A stretch of DNA of 64,000 bases from Streptomyces sp. P3 (GCF_003032475.1 NZ_CP028369.1:4154001-4218000), one strand, 5' to 3'. Numbered from the stretch's first letter, positions 19,545-28,750 are shown. Notes: generated from the sequence alone by a model not told the origin. Numbers and translations: made by a program.

Positions 19545-19840
19545 CGATCTTCCTCCGGCGGACGTACTGCCTTCCGTCGGAGGGACGAGAGCCTTCTTGC
19601 CTGTGGACGCCGTGTGCGGCGCGCTCCCGCGGTACCACCCTCCTTGGCCCTCCGGTGCGCCCTGCGCGCCGGAGGGCCCCCTCATTGGGGTCGCGATGCC
19701 GGTTCTACCAACCCTGCGGGGGTCTTCTTCCGGCGGCTCCGGGGTGATCTTCACGTCGCGCTCGCCCCCGGGCTCTCACCGTCCCCGGGTCGCTCTGGGC
19801 TGCGTACGCCGCTACTCGTCCCCATCCACGCTTTTCGCTC
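19545..19840 (-). promoter_or_regulatory. ileS T-box riboswitch (translational type)
   Basis: On the minus strand the T-box consensus AGGGTGGTACCGCGG is exact at 19643-19629. Upstream are T-box stem I-like elements (GACGAGTAG near 19820, GGTGAGAGCCCGGG near 19770) and a candidate specifier ATC (Ile) in GTGAAGATCACCCC near 19745. Downstream, CCTCCG (19583-19578) can pair with CGGAGG (19557-19552), which contains the ileS Shine-Dalgarno. So uncharged tRNA-Ile would expose the ribosome site, as known for actinobacterial ileS T-boxes, instead of controlling a terminator. A -10-like TACACT at 19851-19846 would start the RNA near 19840. Confidence 0.93.
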
Positions 19841-19851
19841 CGCCCAGTGTA

Positions 19852-20146
19852 CGGCTCCCCGACGACGGCGGCCGACCGGTTTTCGGGGCCCCGGGGCGCG
19901 GCCCGCGGCCCGGTCCGGGTTGCCCCGAATGGTCGCCGGGCGCGACACCGTGCGTGTGCGTGTGCCGGGACGCCGGTGCGGCGGATTACCCGGCGGGGAG
20001 CTGGGCACAACCGAGGCAGGCCCCCCGCGTGGCGTGCGCGAGGCGGGCGAATCGGGCGGTGTGCCCCGTTGCCGCGGGCTCCAAGTCGATTTATCGTCCC
20101 AGCACGATTTGCGTGCAAGATCACAAAATGTGAAGGGGCCGCGGCC
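19852..20146. other. Divergent ileS / DksA-protein upstream region
   Basis: About 295 nt without a gene between the start of the ileS leader and the DksA-type gene. It holds the promoter listed at 20069 and a small inverted repeat GCACG-N5-CGTGC just after it (about 20101-20115). Nothing else stands out. Confidence 0.6.
20069..20097 (+). promoter_or_regulatory. Promoter-like element before the DksA/TraR gene
   Basis: TTGCCG (20069-20074), 17-nt spacer, TATCGT (20092-20097): a good match to a housekeeping-sigma promoter. The predicted start near 20104 leaves a leader of about 43 nt with GAAGGGG before ATG 20147. Confidence 0.6.
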
Positions 20147-21112
20147 ATGGTGGCGAAGAAGACCGCCGTACAGCAGCCGGCGTCCGCAACGTCCACGGAC
20201 GCCCCCGGCGGCGCGGCCGAGGACGGGAAGGCCGTGACAGCGGTGAGGTCCGTGCGGTCGTCGGCTGCCGCAGGGACCAAGAAGCGGGCCGCGAAGGCGT
20301 CGGCGAAGGCGGAGCCCGCGAAGACGGCGGCGACGAAGTCGGGCGCGTCCCCGAAGGACGCCGCCGCGGACGACGCCGCCCGGGAGACCGCCGGGAAGCA
20401 GGTGGCCGTGGAGGAGACGGCCGGGAAGGCGGCCGCGAAGCGGACGACCGCCAGGAAGACCGCCTCGAAGAGAGCCGCCGCGTCGAAGCCGGCAGCGGGG
20501 AGGGCCACCGCCGAGAAGGCGACGGCCAGGAAGGCGACCGGCGCGAAGAGCGTGGCGGCGACGAGCGCGGGCAGTAAGAACACGGCCAAGAAGGTGGGCG
20601 CGGCCTCGGCCGCGGAGCAGACGGGAGCCACGACTGTGGTTGCGAAGAAGACTCCGGGTACGGCCACGGCGGCGAAGACCGCCGTCCCCAAGGCACGCCT
20701 CGCCGCGGCGGAGCCCGGCGAACTCGCGGTACGCCCCGGCGAGGAGCCGTGGACACTGAAGGAGGTCGAGGAGGCCCGCACGGAACTCGACTCCGAGCAG
20801 GCGCGGCTGCGAGCGGAGCTGGCGGCGTCCGAGGCGGCCCTGACGGGGCTGATGCGGGACTCGGGGGACGGCGCCGGCGACGACCAGGCCGACACCGGCA
20901 CCAAGAACATCACGCGCGAGCACGAACTGGCGCTGGCCGCCAACGCGCGCGAAATGCTGATCCAGACCGAGCACGCCCTGGAACGGCTGGACGCGGGCAC
21001 CTACGGGCTGTGCGAGAACTGCGGCAACGCCATCGGGAAGGCCCGGATGCAGGCCTTCCCGAGGGCCACGCTGTGCGTCGAGTGCAAGCAGAAGCAGGAG
21101 CGGCGGTACTGA
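20147..21112 (+). CDS. DksA/TraR zinc-finger protein with histone-H1-like N-terminal tail
   Basis: The last 120 residues or so form a DksA/TraR unit: a helical pair ([21 protein letters not shown]), then the four-Cys zinc finger [13 protein letters not shown]...CVEC near the C-terminus. DksA-type proteins act in the RNA polymerase secondary channel, often with ppGpp. The first 200 residues are unusual: low-complexity Lys/Ala/Thr with AKK- and KKT-type motifs like histone H1 or HupS tails, suggesting DNA binding. Usual TraR/DksA proteins are 120-150 aa; this is 321. ATG 20147 follows GAAGGGG; the open frame from 19847 lacks a ribosome site. Function is inference: a nucleoid- or RNA-polymerase-linked regulator. 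Confidence 0.85.
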   Translation: MVAKKTAVQQPASATSTDAPGGAAEDGKAVTAVRSVRSSAAAGTKKRAAKASAKAEPAKTAATKSGASPKDAAADDAARETAGKQVAVEETAGKAAAKRTTARKTASKRAAASKPAAGRATAEKATARKATGAKSVAATSAGSKNTAKKVGAASAAEQTGATTVVAKKTPGTATAAKTAVPKARLAAAEPGELAVRPGEEPWTLKEVEEARTELDSEQARLRAELAASEAALTGLMRDSGDGAGDDQADTGTKNITREHELALAANAREMLIQTEHALERLDAGTYGLCENCGNAIGKARMQAFPRATLCVECKQKQERRY

Positions 21113-21177
21113 TCACCTGCGGCGGGGGGCGTGCCGTACCCTCGTCCTCAGTCAGGCACCTAGGTTGAGGGACTCAC

Positions 21178-21774
21178 GTGGCAGAGGCGGAGCGCGTCAT
21201 CGGTACGCCGGACACCCCGGAGGCGGGGTCCGAGCCGGAGCAGTCGTCCGGCCCGGGCGAGCAGGAGAACGCCGGGGCGCGGCCCAGGGGCAAGCGCCGC
21301 ATCGCCGTGCTCTTCGCCGTCGCCGCGTTCGCGTACGCACTCGACCTGGTCAGCAAGATGATCGTGGTCGCCAAGCTGGAGCACCACGCGCCGATCGACG
21401 TCGTCGGGGACTGGCTGCGGTTCGAGGCCATCCGCAACGCGGGCGCGGCCTTCGGCTTCGGCGAGGCCTTCACCGTCATCTTCACGGTGATCGCCACGGC
21501 GGTGATCGTGGTGATCGCCCGGCTCGCGCGCAAGCTGTACAGCCTGCCCTGGGCGATCGCGCTCGGTCTGCTGCTGGGCGGTGCGCTGGGCAACCTCACC
21601 GACCGGATCTTCCGGTCGCCCGGCGTCTTCGAGGGCGCGGTCGTGGACTTCATCGCACCGAAGCACTTCGCGGTCTTCAACCTCGCCGACTCGGCGATCG
21701 TGTGCGGCGGCATCCTGATCGTCCTGCTGTCCTTCAAGGGACTCGACCCGGACGGGACCGTCCACAAGGACTGA
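21178..21774 (+). CDS. lspA: Lipoprotein signal peptidase (SPase II)
   Basis: Membrane aspartyl protease that cuts signal peptides from prolipoproteins after Lgt has lipidated them. The 198-aa product has a polar N-terminal extension of about 40 residues, four membrane segments, and both catalytic Asp motifs: NLTDRIF near residue 140 and FNLADSAI near 165. GTG 21178 follows GAGGGA. The N-terminal tail is longer than in E. coli, as usual in actinomycetes. lgt is in the same window at 61136. Confidence 0.95.
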   Translation: MAEAERVIGTPDTPEAGSEPEQSSGPGEQENAGARPRGKRRIAVLFAVAAFAYALDLVSKMIVVAKLEHHAPIDVVGDWLRFEAIRNAGAAFGFGEAFTVIFTVIATAVIVVIARLARKLYSLPWAIALGLLLGGALGNLTDRIFRSPGVFEGAVVDFIAPKHFAVFNLADSAIVCGGILIVLLSFKGLDPDGTVHKD

Positions 21775-21836
21775 ACGGGGACCGGGCGGGCCGCCGGTTG
21801 TCCACAGGCCCGTACGGCGGTGTCGTGGCCGTCCTG

Positions 21837-21842
21837 CATACT
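21837..21842 (+). promoter_or_regulatory. -10-like element, leaderless rluD-type start
   Basis: CATACT 6 nt before GTG 21849, with no ribosome site; fits a leaderless transcript. Confidence 0.45.
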
Positions 21843-21848
21843 CGACGG

Positions 21849-22793
21849 GTGAGCACGATTCCCGAGATCCGTACCCTGCCCGTGCCGGACGGCCTGGAGG
21901 GCGAGCGCGTCGACGCCGCCATCTCCCGCATGTTCGGCTTCTCCCGTACGAAGGCCGCCGAGCTGGCCGCGGCGGGGAAGGTCACGGTCGACGGCTCGGT
22001 GGTCGGCAAGTCCGAGCGGGTCAGCGGCGGGGCCTGGCTCGAGGTCGAGATGCCGCAGGCCCCGGCGCCCGTGCAGATCGTCGCCGAGCCGGTCGAGGGC
22101 ATGGAGATCGTGCACGACGACGACGACGTGGTCGTGATCGTCAAGCCCGTCGGCGTGGCCGCGCACCCGTCGCCCGGCTGGAGCGGTCCCACCGTCATCG
22201 GCGGGCTGGCCGCGGCCGGCTACCGCATCTCCACCTCGGGCGCCGCCGAGCGCCAGGGCATCGTGCACCGGCTCGACGTCGGCACCTCCGGACTGATGGT
22301 GGTCGCCAAGTCCGAGCGCGCCTACACCTCGCTCAAGCGCCAGTTCAAGGAGCGCACGGTCGACAAGCGTTACCACACGCTCGTCCAGGGCCACCCCGAC
22401 CCGACCAGCGGCACGATCGACGCGCCCATCGGCCGTCACCCCCAGCACGACTACAAGTGGGCGGTCACCGCCGAGGGCAAGCCCTCCGTCACGCACTACG
22501 ACCTGATCGAGGCCTTCCGCGCGGCCTCCCTGCTCGACGTGAAGCTGGAGACGGGCCGCACGCACCAGATCCGCGTGCACATGGCCGCCCACCGTCACCC
22601 CTGTGTCGGAGACCTGACGTACGGGGCCGACCCGACGCTCTCCAAGCGGCTGCACCTGACCCGGCAGTGGCTGCACGCCGTGCGGCTGGGCTTCGAACAC
22701 CCCGGCGACGGGCAGTGGGCGGAGTTCGCCAGCGACTACCCCGAGGACCTGCAGAAGGCCCTGGACCAGGTCCGCGAGGAGACCTACGGATGA
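21849..22793 (+). CDS. RluD/RluA-family 23S rRNA pseudouridine synthase
   Basis: Converts specific uridines of large-subunit rRNA to pseudouridine. The 314-aa product starts with an S4-like RNA-binding domain ([22 protein letters not shown], shortened here to its first 20: [20 protein letters not shown]) and carries the RluA catalytic motif [15 protein letters not shown] with its Asp, then [10 protein letters not shown]. By length and domain order it is RluD-like; target positions cannot be told. The GNAT gene starts in its stop codon (ATGA). Confidence 0.9.
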   Translation: MSTIPEIRTLPVPDGLEGERVDAAISRMFGFSRTKAAELAAAGKVTVDGSVVGKSERVSGGAWLEVEMPQAPAPVQIVAEPVEGMEIVHDDDDVVVIVKPVGVAAHPSPGWSGPTVIGGLAAAGYRISTSGAAERQGIVHRLDVGTSGLMVVAKSERAYTSLKRQFKERTVDKRYHTLVQGHPDPTSGTIDAPIGRHPQHDYKWAVTAEGKPSVTHYDLIEAFRAASLLDVKLETGRTHQIRVHMAAHRHPCVGDLTYGADPTLSKRLHLTRQWLHAVRLGFEHPGDGQWAEFASDYPEDLQKALDQVREETYG

Positions 22794-23263
22794 CCGGCAC
22801 GCCCGCGTACACGGTGCGCGTCGCCGAGGACCTCGCCGACCGGGAGGCGTGCTTCGCGGTGCGCAAGGAGGTCTTCGTCGGCGAGCAGGGCGTCCCCGAG
22901 GACCTGGAGTACGACGAGCACGACGCGGGCGCCGTGCACCTGCTCGCGGTCCGGGAGGACGGGGCCACGCTCGGTACCGGGCGGCTGCTGTACGGCGAGG
23001 CGGCCGCGGCCAGGACGGGAGGCGACCCCTCGGTGGGCTCGCTCGGACGGCTCGCCGTGACGCGCGAGGCGCGCGGGCTGGGCGTCGGGGTCGCACTGGT
23101 GCGGGCCGTCGAGGAGGCGGCACGCGCGCGCGGGCTCACGGCCGTCGACCTGCACGCACAGACGCAGGCGCTGGGTTTCTACGAACGGCTGGGGTACACG
23201 GCCTACGGGCCGACGGACCTGGAGGCGGGCATCGCGCACCGGTCCATGCGGCGTCCGCTGTAG
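22790..23263 (+). CDS. GNAT-family N-acetyltransferase
   Basis: A 157-aa GNAT protein (ElaA-like group). The acetyl-CoA binding segment is [20 protein letters not shown] near residue 85, and the C-terminal [20 protein letters not shown] is typical. Substrate unknown. Its start overlaps the rluD-type gene's stop, so the two are translationally coupled. Confidence 0.85.
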   Translation: MTGTPAYTVRVAEDLADREACFAVRKEVFVGEQGVPEDLEYDEHDAGAVHLLAVREDGATLGTGRLLYGEAAAARTGGDPSVGSLGRLAVTREARGLGVGVALVRAVEEAARARGLTAVDLHAQTQALGFYERLGYTAYGPTDLEAGIAHRSMRRPL

Positions 23264-23328
23264 CGCACGGCGGGCGTGCGACGCTGAAGGCCTGGATGCA
23301 CTGATCGTCTAGACCCGGAGCGCTGACC

Positions 23329-24915
23329 GTGGACCAGTTGGCCCTGTTGTTCGTCCTGCTGCTCGGGGCCGTGGTGAGCGTCCCGGTCGGCGACCGATTC
23401 GGACTGCCCGCGCCGGTGCTGATGACGCTGCTGGGGATCATCCTCGCGGTGCTCGACTTCGTGCCGAACGTGGAGATCCCGCCGGATCTGATCCTCCCCC
23501 TCCTCCTGCCGCCGCTGCTGTACGCGGCGGTACGGCGGACCTCGTGGCGGCAGTTCGCGGCGAACGTGCGGCCGATCTTCCTGCTCGCCGTGGCCCTGGT
23601 GTTCGTCACCACGGTCTGTGTGGCCGCCGTGGCCCACTCGATCGTGCCCGGGCTCCCGGTCGCCGCCGCGGTGGCGCTGGGGGCGCTGGTCGCACCGCCC
23701 GACCCGGTGGCGGCCACCGCCGTGGCCGGACAGCTCGGGCTGCCCCGCCGGCTGGTCTCCATCCTGGAGGGCGAGGGGCTGTTCAACGACGTCACGGCCA
23801 TCGTGCTGTACCACGTCGCGATCGCCGCGGCCGTGAGCGGGACGTTCTCCCCGTGGCGGGCGGGACTCGACCTCGTGCTGTCCGCGGTGGTCGCGGTGGC
23901 GGTGGGCGTCGCGCTCGGCTGGGGCGCGAACCGGCTGCTGGACGTCCTCGGGGACACGACGCTGCAGATCGGGCTGACGCTCCTGGTGCCGTACGCCTCC
24001 TACGTCCTGGCGGAGGAGTTCCACGGGTCCGGGGTGCTGGCGGTGCTGACCACCGCGCTGTTCCTCGCCGAGTACGCCACCGACCCCGACGACGTGCTGA
24101 CCCGGCTGGCCGGCCACACCTTCTGGGACATCATCGACACGCTGGTCACGGGCGTCGCGTTCGGGCTGATCGGTCTGGAACTGCACAACGCGATCCGCAC
24201 GGCGTCCGGACGGTGGGGGGAGATGCTGGGGTGGGCGGCGGTGATCGTGGCGGTGGTCGTCGTCGTACGGCTGCTGTGGCTGCTGCCGGCGACGTGGCTG
24301 ACGCAGCGGCTGCACGCCAGGAAGGACCACCTCGAGGACATTCCGACGAACTGGCGGGAGACCCTCGTCATGTGGTGGTCGGGCATGCGCGGGGTGGCCT
24401 CGGTGGCGCTGGCGCTGGCCGTCCCGCTGAAGACCGACGACGGCGGGCCCTTTCCCGACCGGGACGAGATCGTCTTCATCGCGTTCGGCGTGATCATGGC
24501 GACGCTGGTCCTCCAGGGGCTGACCCTGCCCTGGCTGGTGAAGCGGCTCGACGTCCAGGCGGACACCGACCGGGAGAAGGAGTTCGAGAAGGAACTGGCG
24601 GTGCGCGCGGCCAGGGCGGCGAAGCAGCGGCTGCGGGAGATCGAGGCCGAGGAGGACCTGTCGGAGGAACTGTCCGAGCAGATGCTGCGGCGGGCCTTCG
24701 ACATCGGACTGCGGATCAGTCCGGACATGGGCGAGGACGAGCGGCGGGAGGGGCACGACCACCGGGTGCGCAGGCTGAAGCGGGTGCGGCGGATCCAGGG
24801 GGAGATGCTGAGCGCGGCACGGCACGAGGTGGTCGCGGCACGCAGTGAGCCGGGCGCCGACCCGGAGATCGTGGACCGTGTGCTGCGGCACCTGGACGTG
24901 CGCAGCCTCAAGTGA
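23329..24915 (+). CDS. Na+/H+ antiporter, CPA1 family
   Basis: Polytopic membrane exchanger, 528 aa, with about twelve hydrophobic segments in residues 1-400 and a charged, helical cytoplasmic C-terminal tail of about 120 residues. CPA1 features include APPDPVAATAVAG near residue 120, the ion-site Asp region EGEGLFNDVTA near 145, and WWSGMRGVASVALALA near 345. GTG 23329 gives a normal N-terminus (DQLALLFVLLLGAVVSVPVG). Physiological ion is not determinable from sequence. It ends at a strong bidirectional terminator. Confidence 0.92.
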   Translation: MDQLALLFVLLLGAVVSVPVGDRFGLPAPVLMTLLGIILAVLDFVPNVEIPPDLILPLLLPPLLYAAVRRTSWRQFAANVRPIFLLAVALVFVTTVCVAAVAHSIVPGLPVAAAVALGALVAPPDPVAATAVAGQLGLPRRLVSILEGEGLFNDVTAIVLYHVAIAAAVSGTFSPWRAGLDLVLSAVVAVAVGVALGWGANRLLDVLGDTTLQIGLTLLVPYASYVLAEEFHGSGVLAVLTTALFLAEYATDPDDVLTRLAGHTFWDIIDTLVTGVAFGLIGLELHNAIRTASGRWGEMLGWAAVIVAVVVVVRLLWLLPATWLTQRLHARKDHLEDIPTNWRETLVMWWSGMRGVASVALALAVPLKTDDGGPFPDRDEIVFIAFGVIMATLVLQGLTLPWLVKRLDVQADTDREKEFEKELAVRAARAAKQRLREIEAEEDLSEELSEQMLRRAFDIGLRISPDMGEDERREGHDHRVRRLKRVRRIQGEMLSAARHEVVAARSEPGADPEIVDRVLRHLDVRSLK

Positions 24916-24917
24916 GT

Positions 24918-24965
24918 GAGGCGGGCCCCGCCCTGCCTCGGACAGGAGGGGGCGGGGCCCGCCTC
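24918..24965. terminator. Bidirectional terminator between antiporter and mscS genes
   Basis: Perfect 16-bp inverted repeat: GAGGCGGGCCCCGCCC (24918-24933) and GGGCGGGGCCCGCCTC (24950-24965). No T-run, as is common in high-GC bacteria. It separates two convergent genes. Confidence 0.88.
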
Positions 24966-24977
24966 GTCACGGTGCGG

Positions 24978-25024
24978 GTTCCCGGGAACCCGGGAGCCGC
25001 CCGTTCCCGGGAACCCGGGAGCCG
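24978..25024. repeat. Two 22-bp perfect direct repeats with an internal palindrome
   Basis: Identical 22-nt copies at 24978-24999 and 25003-25024, period 25. Each begins with the perfect 12-bp palindrome GTTCCCGGGAAC followed by CCGGGAGCCG. They lie between the terminator and the stop of the mscS-type gene. Confidence 0.95.
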
Positions 25025-25040
25025 TCGGTCAGCGGGTTCG

Positions 25041-26141
25041 TCAGCGGGTCTCGTGGACGCGGCGGGCCGCTCCGTCGGGCGAGGCGGACTGGTTCGGGAG
25101 ACGCCCCGGCGGGAGCGCGGCGTCCGCCGTGTTGACCCGGGGAAGCGCGTACGGGTGCTCCTTCGACAGCCAGCGGATCATCTGCTCGCGGACGGCGACG
25201 CGCACCGTCCAGATGTCGTCGGCGTCCTTGGCCGTCACCAGAGCCCTCACCTGCATGGTGTTGGGCGTGGTGTCGGTGACGTCGAGACCGCAGGCGCGGC
25301 CGTCCCAGGCCGGGCACTCGCGCAGGATGTCGCGCAGCTTCTCGCGCATCGCCTCCACCGGTGCCGCGTGGTCGACGTGCCAGTACACGATGCCCGTCAT
25401 CTGCGGGGTGCCGCGCGACCAGTTCTCGAAGGGCTTCGAGGTGAAGTAGGACACGGGCATCGTGATCCGGCGCTCGTCCCAGGTCCGCACGGTCAGGAAG
25501 GTCAGGGTGATCTCCTCGACGGTGCCCCATTCGCCGTCCACCACGACGGTGTCGCCGATGCGCACCATGTCGCCGAAGGCGATCTGCAGGCCGGCGAACA
25601 TGTTGCTCAGCGTCGACTGGGCGGCGACACCGGCGACGATGCCGAGGATCCCGGCCGAGGCCAGCAGTGACGCGCCAGCCGCGCGCATGGCGGGGAACGT
25701 CAGCAGCATCGAGGCCGCGGCGACCACGCCGACGACCGCCGAGACCACCCGCATGATCAGCGACACCTGGGTCCGCACCCGCCGGACCCGGGCCGCGTCG
25801 CGGTGCATACGCGCATAGCGCGAGTACGACGTCTCGACGACCGCCCCCGCGATGCGGATCACCAGCCAGGCCGCCGAACCGATCAGCACCAGGGTGAGGG
25901 ACCGGCCGATGCCCACCTTGTGGTCGTCCAGCAGTTGCGCCTCGTCGTACGACCCTCTGAGCATCGCCGCGCACAGCACCAGCTGATAAGGGATGCGGCC
26001 ACGGCGCAGCAGACCCCACATCGGGGTCTCCGGGTGCCGTCGGTCGGCTTTGGACAGCAGGCGGTCGGTGGCCCAGCCGATGAGCACGGTCAGCACCACC
26101 GAGCCGCCCACCACGATCACGGGGCGGAGCAGGTTCTCCAT
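25041..26141 (-). CDS. MscS-family mechanosensitive ion channel
   Basis: Small-conductance mechanosensitive channel family, 366 aa. Hydrophobic segments near residues 7-25, 75-95, 125-145 and 150-170 come before the conserved MscS core: pore-lining helix region SLLASAGILGIVAGVAAQST, then NMFAGLQIAFGDMVRIGDTV leading into the beta domain with EWGTVEEITLTFLTVRTWD. The C-terminal tail is polar. The ATG at 26141 has a -10-like element 7 nt upstream and no ribosome site. Likely role: release of solutes on osmotic down-shift. Confidence 0.93.
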   Translation of the reverse strand: MENLLRPVIVVGGSVVLTVLIGWATDRLLSKADRRHPETPMWGLLRRGRIPYQLVLCAAMLRGSYDEAQLLDDHKVGIGRSLTLVLIGSAAWLVIRIAGAVVETSYSRYARMHRDAARVRRVRTQVSLIMRVVSAVVGVVAAASMLLTFPAMRAAGASLLASAGILGIVAGVAAQSTLSNMFAGLQIAFGDMVRIGDTVVVDGEWGTVEEITLTFLTVRTWDERRITMPVSYFTSKPFENWSRGTPQMTGIVYWHVDHAAPVEAMREKLRDILRECPAWDGRACGLDVTDTTPNTMQVRALVTAKDADDIWTVRVAVREQMIRWLSKEHPYALPRVNTADAALPPGRLPNQSASPDGAARRVHETR

Positions 26142-26148
26142 GCCTTCG

Positions 26149-26154
26149 AACGTA
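26149..26154 (-). promoter_or_regulatory. -10-like element, leaderless mscS-type start
   Basis: On the minus strand TACGTT lies 7 nt before ATG 26141; no Shine-Dalgarno is visible. Confidence 0.5.
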
Positions 26155-26227
26155 ACCGAGTCGGCGGGGTCCTGAACCTGTGACTTGTGTGAAGAGGCGC
26201 ACGCCTGGGGCCGTCGGTGCGGGCTGG

Positions 26228-26233
26228 CACCAT
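26228..26233 (+). promoter_or_regulatory. -10-like element, leaderless hydrolase start
   Basis: CACCAT 6 nt before ATG 26240, no ribosome site; same pattern as elsewhere in the window. Confidence 0.4.
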
Positions 26234-26239
26234 GGGCGC

Positions 26240-26809
26240 ATGAACATCATGCTCTTTCACTCGACGTACGGTCCGCGGCCGGCGGTGCGCGCCGCGGCGG
26301 ACCGGCTGCGTGCCGCCGGGCACGAGGTCTGGACGCCCGACCTCTTCGGGGGGCGCACGTTCGACACCGTCGAGGAGGGCATGGCGTACAACGAGGAGAT
26401 CGGCAAGGACGAGCTGCTGAGGAGAGCCGTGCTGGCCGCCGCGCCCTACTCGGAGCGCGGGCTGGTGTACGCCGGGTTCTCGCTGGGCGCGTCGATCGCC
26501 CAGACCCTCGCCCTCGGCGACGACAAGGCGCGCGGCCTGCTCCTGCTGCACGGCACCTCGGACCTCGCGCCGAACGTCTCGGTGGACGGCCTGCCGGTGC
26601 AGCTGCACGTCGCGGAGCCGGACCCGTTCGAGACCGACGACTGGCTGAGCGCCTGGTACCTGCAGATGGGCCGGGCCGGCGCCGACGTGGAGGTCTACCG
26701 GTACGCGGGCGCCGGGCACCTGTACACCGACCCCGGGCTGCCCGACTACGACGAGGAGGCGGCCGAGGCCACCTGGCGCGTGGCGCTCGGGTTCCTCGAG
26801 ACGGTGTAG
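26240..26809 (+). CDS. Dienelactone hydrolase-family alpha/beta hydrolase
   Basis: A 189-aa alpha/beta-hydrolase of the dienelactone hydrolase family. Starting at ATG 26240 it reads MNIMLFHSTYGPRPAV. The nucleophile elbow in typical members is G-x-C/S-x-G; here the best match is YAGFSLGASIAQ near residue 77 with Ser as nucleophile. The C-terminal AGHLYTDPGLPDYDEEAA supplies the catalytic His. Substrate unknown; many such genes act on esters or lactones. Confidence 0.85.
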   Translation: MNIMLFHSTYGPRPAVRAAADRLRAAGHEVWTPDLFGGRTFDTVEEGMAYNEEIGKDELLRRAVLAAAPYSERGLVYAGFSLGASIAQTLALGDDKARGLLLLHGTSDLAPNVSVDGLPVQLHVAEPDPFETDDWLSAWYLQMGRAGADVEVYRYAGAGHLYTDPGLPDYDEEAAEATWRVALGFLETV

Positions 26810-26961
26810 AGGCCGGCAGCGGCGGGTCGCGCGCAGGGGCCGGGCCGCCCGCCGGCGTGCCCGGGCCCCGTGTTCCCTCTCGTTCACCGGCGGGCGCCGG
26901 CATCGGGGAGCGCCGAGTGTCGGCCCGGGAAGCACTCCTCGGGCGGCAAACGGATGCGACG

Positions 26962-26989
26962 CCGGCAGGATCCTCCCGGCCCCTGCCGG
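26962..26989. terminator. Weak inverted repeat between convergent hydrolase and phoD
   Basis: CCGGCAGG (26962-26969) and CCTGCCGG (26982-26989) with a 12-nt loop just before the phoD stop. The remaining 26810-26961 holds another imperfect GC-rich inverted repeat and no gene. Confidence 0.4.
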
Positions 26990-27002
26990 GGATTCACCGA
27001 CC

Positions 27003-28685
27003 TCAGACGGGGTCGTAGGTGCGCTCGACCTTCTGCGTGCCGGAGCGCGTCCGGTACGAACGGGCCCAGCTCGAGGTGGCGTCGGCCTTCGTGCGGTCGG
27101 ACAGGACGTAGTAGTCCATCTGCGCGCGCTCGGCGGTGATGTCCAGGACGCCGTAGCCGTGCCGGTCGGTGTCGACGAAGTGCACATGCCGGTTCGCCGC
27201 CCGGATGACGGGCGAGGCGATCGCGGTGAGCGTGCCCTCGGGAACCTTCACGATGTCGTCGAGGTTGTCGGAGGTGACCGAGGTGACGACGAACTCGGTG
27301 GCGGCCGAGGCGGACAGCGGGTACGTCCCGGCGTCCACCGGCACGTCGTTGGCCCACGCCATGTGGATGTCACCGGTCAGGAACACGGTGTTGCGGATGG
27401 CGTTCGCGCGCAGGTGGGCGAGGAGTTCGCGGCGGTCGTCGGTGTAGCCGTCCCACTGGTCGGTGTTGAGACCGAGGCCCTCCTGCGGCAGGCCGAGCAG
27501 CTTGGCGAGCGGCTTGAACAGGTCGGCGGAGAGCGAGCCGATGACGAACGGGGAGATCATCACCGAGTTGCCGACCAGCCGCCAGGTGGTGTCCGACCCC
27601 TTCAACCCGGCCTTGAGCCAGTCCAGCTGGGCGCGCCCGGTGATCGTGCGCTCCGGGTCGTCGACCGTGCCGTTGCCCACCTTGACCTGCTGGGAACGGA
27701 AGGAACGCAGGTCCAGCAGGGAGAGGTCGGCGAGCTTGCCGAACCGCAGCCGGCGGTAGGTGGTGCCGGCGATCGCGGGTCGGACCGGCATCCACTCGAA
27801 GTACGCCTGCTTCGCGGCCGCCTGACGGGCCGTCCAGGCGCCCTCCGCGCCCTCGGTGTGGTTCTCGGCGCCGCCGGACCAGGTGTCGTTGGCGAACTCG
27901 TGGTCGTCCCATATGGCGATGACGGGGGCCTTCACGTGCAGTGCCTGAAGGTCGGGGTCGGTCTTGTACTTGCCGTGCCGGGTGCGGTAGTCGGCGAGCG
28001 TGAGGATCTCGTGGGTGGGCGAGGTCTGCCGTACGACGGCACCACGCGCCCCGTACTGGCCGGTGCCGTACTCGTAGATGTAGTCGCCGAGATGCAGCCA
28101 GGCGTCCAGGTCGCCGCGGGCCGCGAGGTGGCGGTACGAGGAGAAGTAGCCGGCCTCCCAGTTGGCGCAGGAGACCACGCCGAAGCGCAGACCCGTCACG
28201 GCGGCGTCCGCCGCCGGCGCGGTGCGGGTACGCGCCACCGGGGTCTCGACGCCGCCCGCCGAGAAGCGGAAGTAGTAGTCGGTGGCCGGCTGAAGGCCGC
28301 GGATGTCGGCCTTGACGGTGTGGTCGGAGGCCGCGGTGGCGGTGGTCGAGCCCTTGTTGACGACGTTCGTCAGTGCCCTGTCCGTGGCGACGACCCAGCT
28401 CACCTCGGTGTCCGGGCCGAGTCCGGAGCCCGGTGTCGACTCGGCGGCAGGCGTCACCCGGGTCCACAGCAGGATGCCGTCGGGCAGCGGGTCGCCGGAG
28501 GCGAGGCCGTGCAGGAACGCCGGGGTCCCCGCGGCAGCGCGGGCCGGGAGCGCGGCGGTGAGCGGTCCGGCCAGAACGACGGTCGCCGCCGCGGCCCTGA
28601 CGACCGTACGGCGGCGCGGGGAAAGGGAGTCGGGGCGCTCTGACGGAACGTCGGCGCTCGTGGAGGATCTGTATCGACTGGTCAC
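27003..28685 (-). CDS. phoD: PhoD-family secreted alkaline phosphatase
   Basis: Exported Ca/Fe-dependent phosphodiesterase/phosphomonoesterase for phosphate scavenging. The 560-aa product has a Tat signal ([19 protein letters not shown], ending near ALPARAAA), the PhoD N-terminal domain to about residue 160, then metal-site motifs [36 protein letters not shown] and [11 protein letters not shown] chose GTG 28685 because TAATCT lies 8 nt upstream; TTG 28691 is two codons earlier. In S. coelicolor the phoD orthologue in this position is PhoP-controlled; a possible regulatory inverted repeat overlaps the -35 region here. Confidence 0.93.
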   Translation of the reverse strand: MTSRYRSSTSADVPSERPDSLSPRRRTVVRAAAATVVLAGPLTAALPARAAAGTPAFLHGLASGDPLPDGILLWTRVTPAAESTPGSGLGPDTEVSWVVATDRALTNVVNKGSTTATAASDHTVKADIRGLQPATDYYFRFSAGGVETPVARTRTAPAADAAVTGLRFGVVSCANWEAGYFSSYRHLAARGDLDAWLHLGDYIYEYGTGQYGARGAVVRQTSPTHEILTLADYRTRHGKYKTDPDLQALHVKAPVIAIWDDHEFANDTWSGGAENHTEGAEGAWTARQAAAKQAYFEWMPVRPAIAGTTYRRLRFGKLADLSLLDLRSFRSQQVKVGNGTVDDPERTITGRAQLDWLKAGLKGSDTTWRLVGNSVMISPFVIGSLSADLFKPLAKLLGLPQEGLGLNTDQWDGYTDDRRELLAHLRANAIRNTVFLTGDIHMAWANDVPVDAGTYPLSASAATEFVVTSVTSDNLDDIVKVPEGTLTAIASPVIRAANRHVHFVDTDRHGYGVLDITAERAQMDYYVLSDRTKADATSSWARSYRTRSGTQKVERTYDPV

Positions 28686-28693
28686 GGGCAATC

Positions 28694-28750
28694 AGATTAC
28701 TGACGAGTACGACCGAGAGCGGGCGAACCGGAAAGAAGTTCGCCCGCTCT
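28694..28750 (-). promoter_or_regulatory. phoD promoter region with 13-bp inverted repeat
   Basis: Minus-strand TAATCT (28699-28694) is 8 nt before GTG 28685. Just upstream lies a perfect 13-bp inverted repeat, AGAGCGGGCGAAC (28716-28728) with GTTCGCCCGCTCT (28738-28750), where a -35 would be. It could be the terminator of the preceding dsbA-type gene, a PhoP-type operator (it contains GTTCGCC, near the GTTCACC PHO-box unit), or both. Confidence 0.5.

Noticed and set aside
19545..19754. N-terminal extension of ileS
   Set aside because: The DNA is the T-box RNA; a ribosome site favours ATG 19544.
16302..20237. 1311-codon plus-strand open frame over ileS and its leader
   Set aside because: Shadow of ileS; no domains, and runs through the T-box and terminator regions.
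24978..25024. Attachment-site duplication from a mobile element
   Set aside because: Copies are only 3 nt apart, with nothing between them and no integrase.
27159..28643. 494-codon plus-strand frame opposite phoD
   Set aside because: Val/Gly/Arg-rich shadow; phoD motifs on the other strand are complete.
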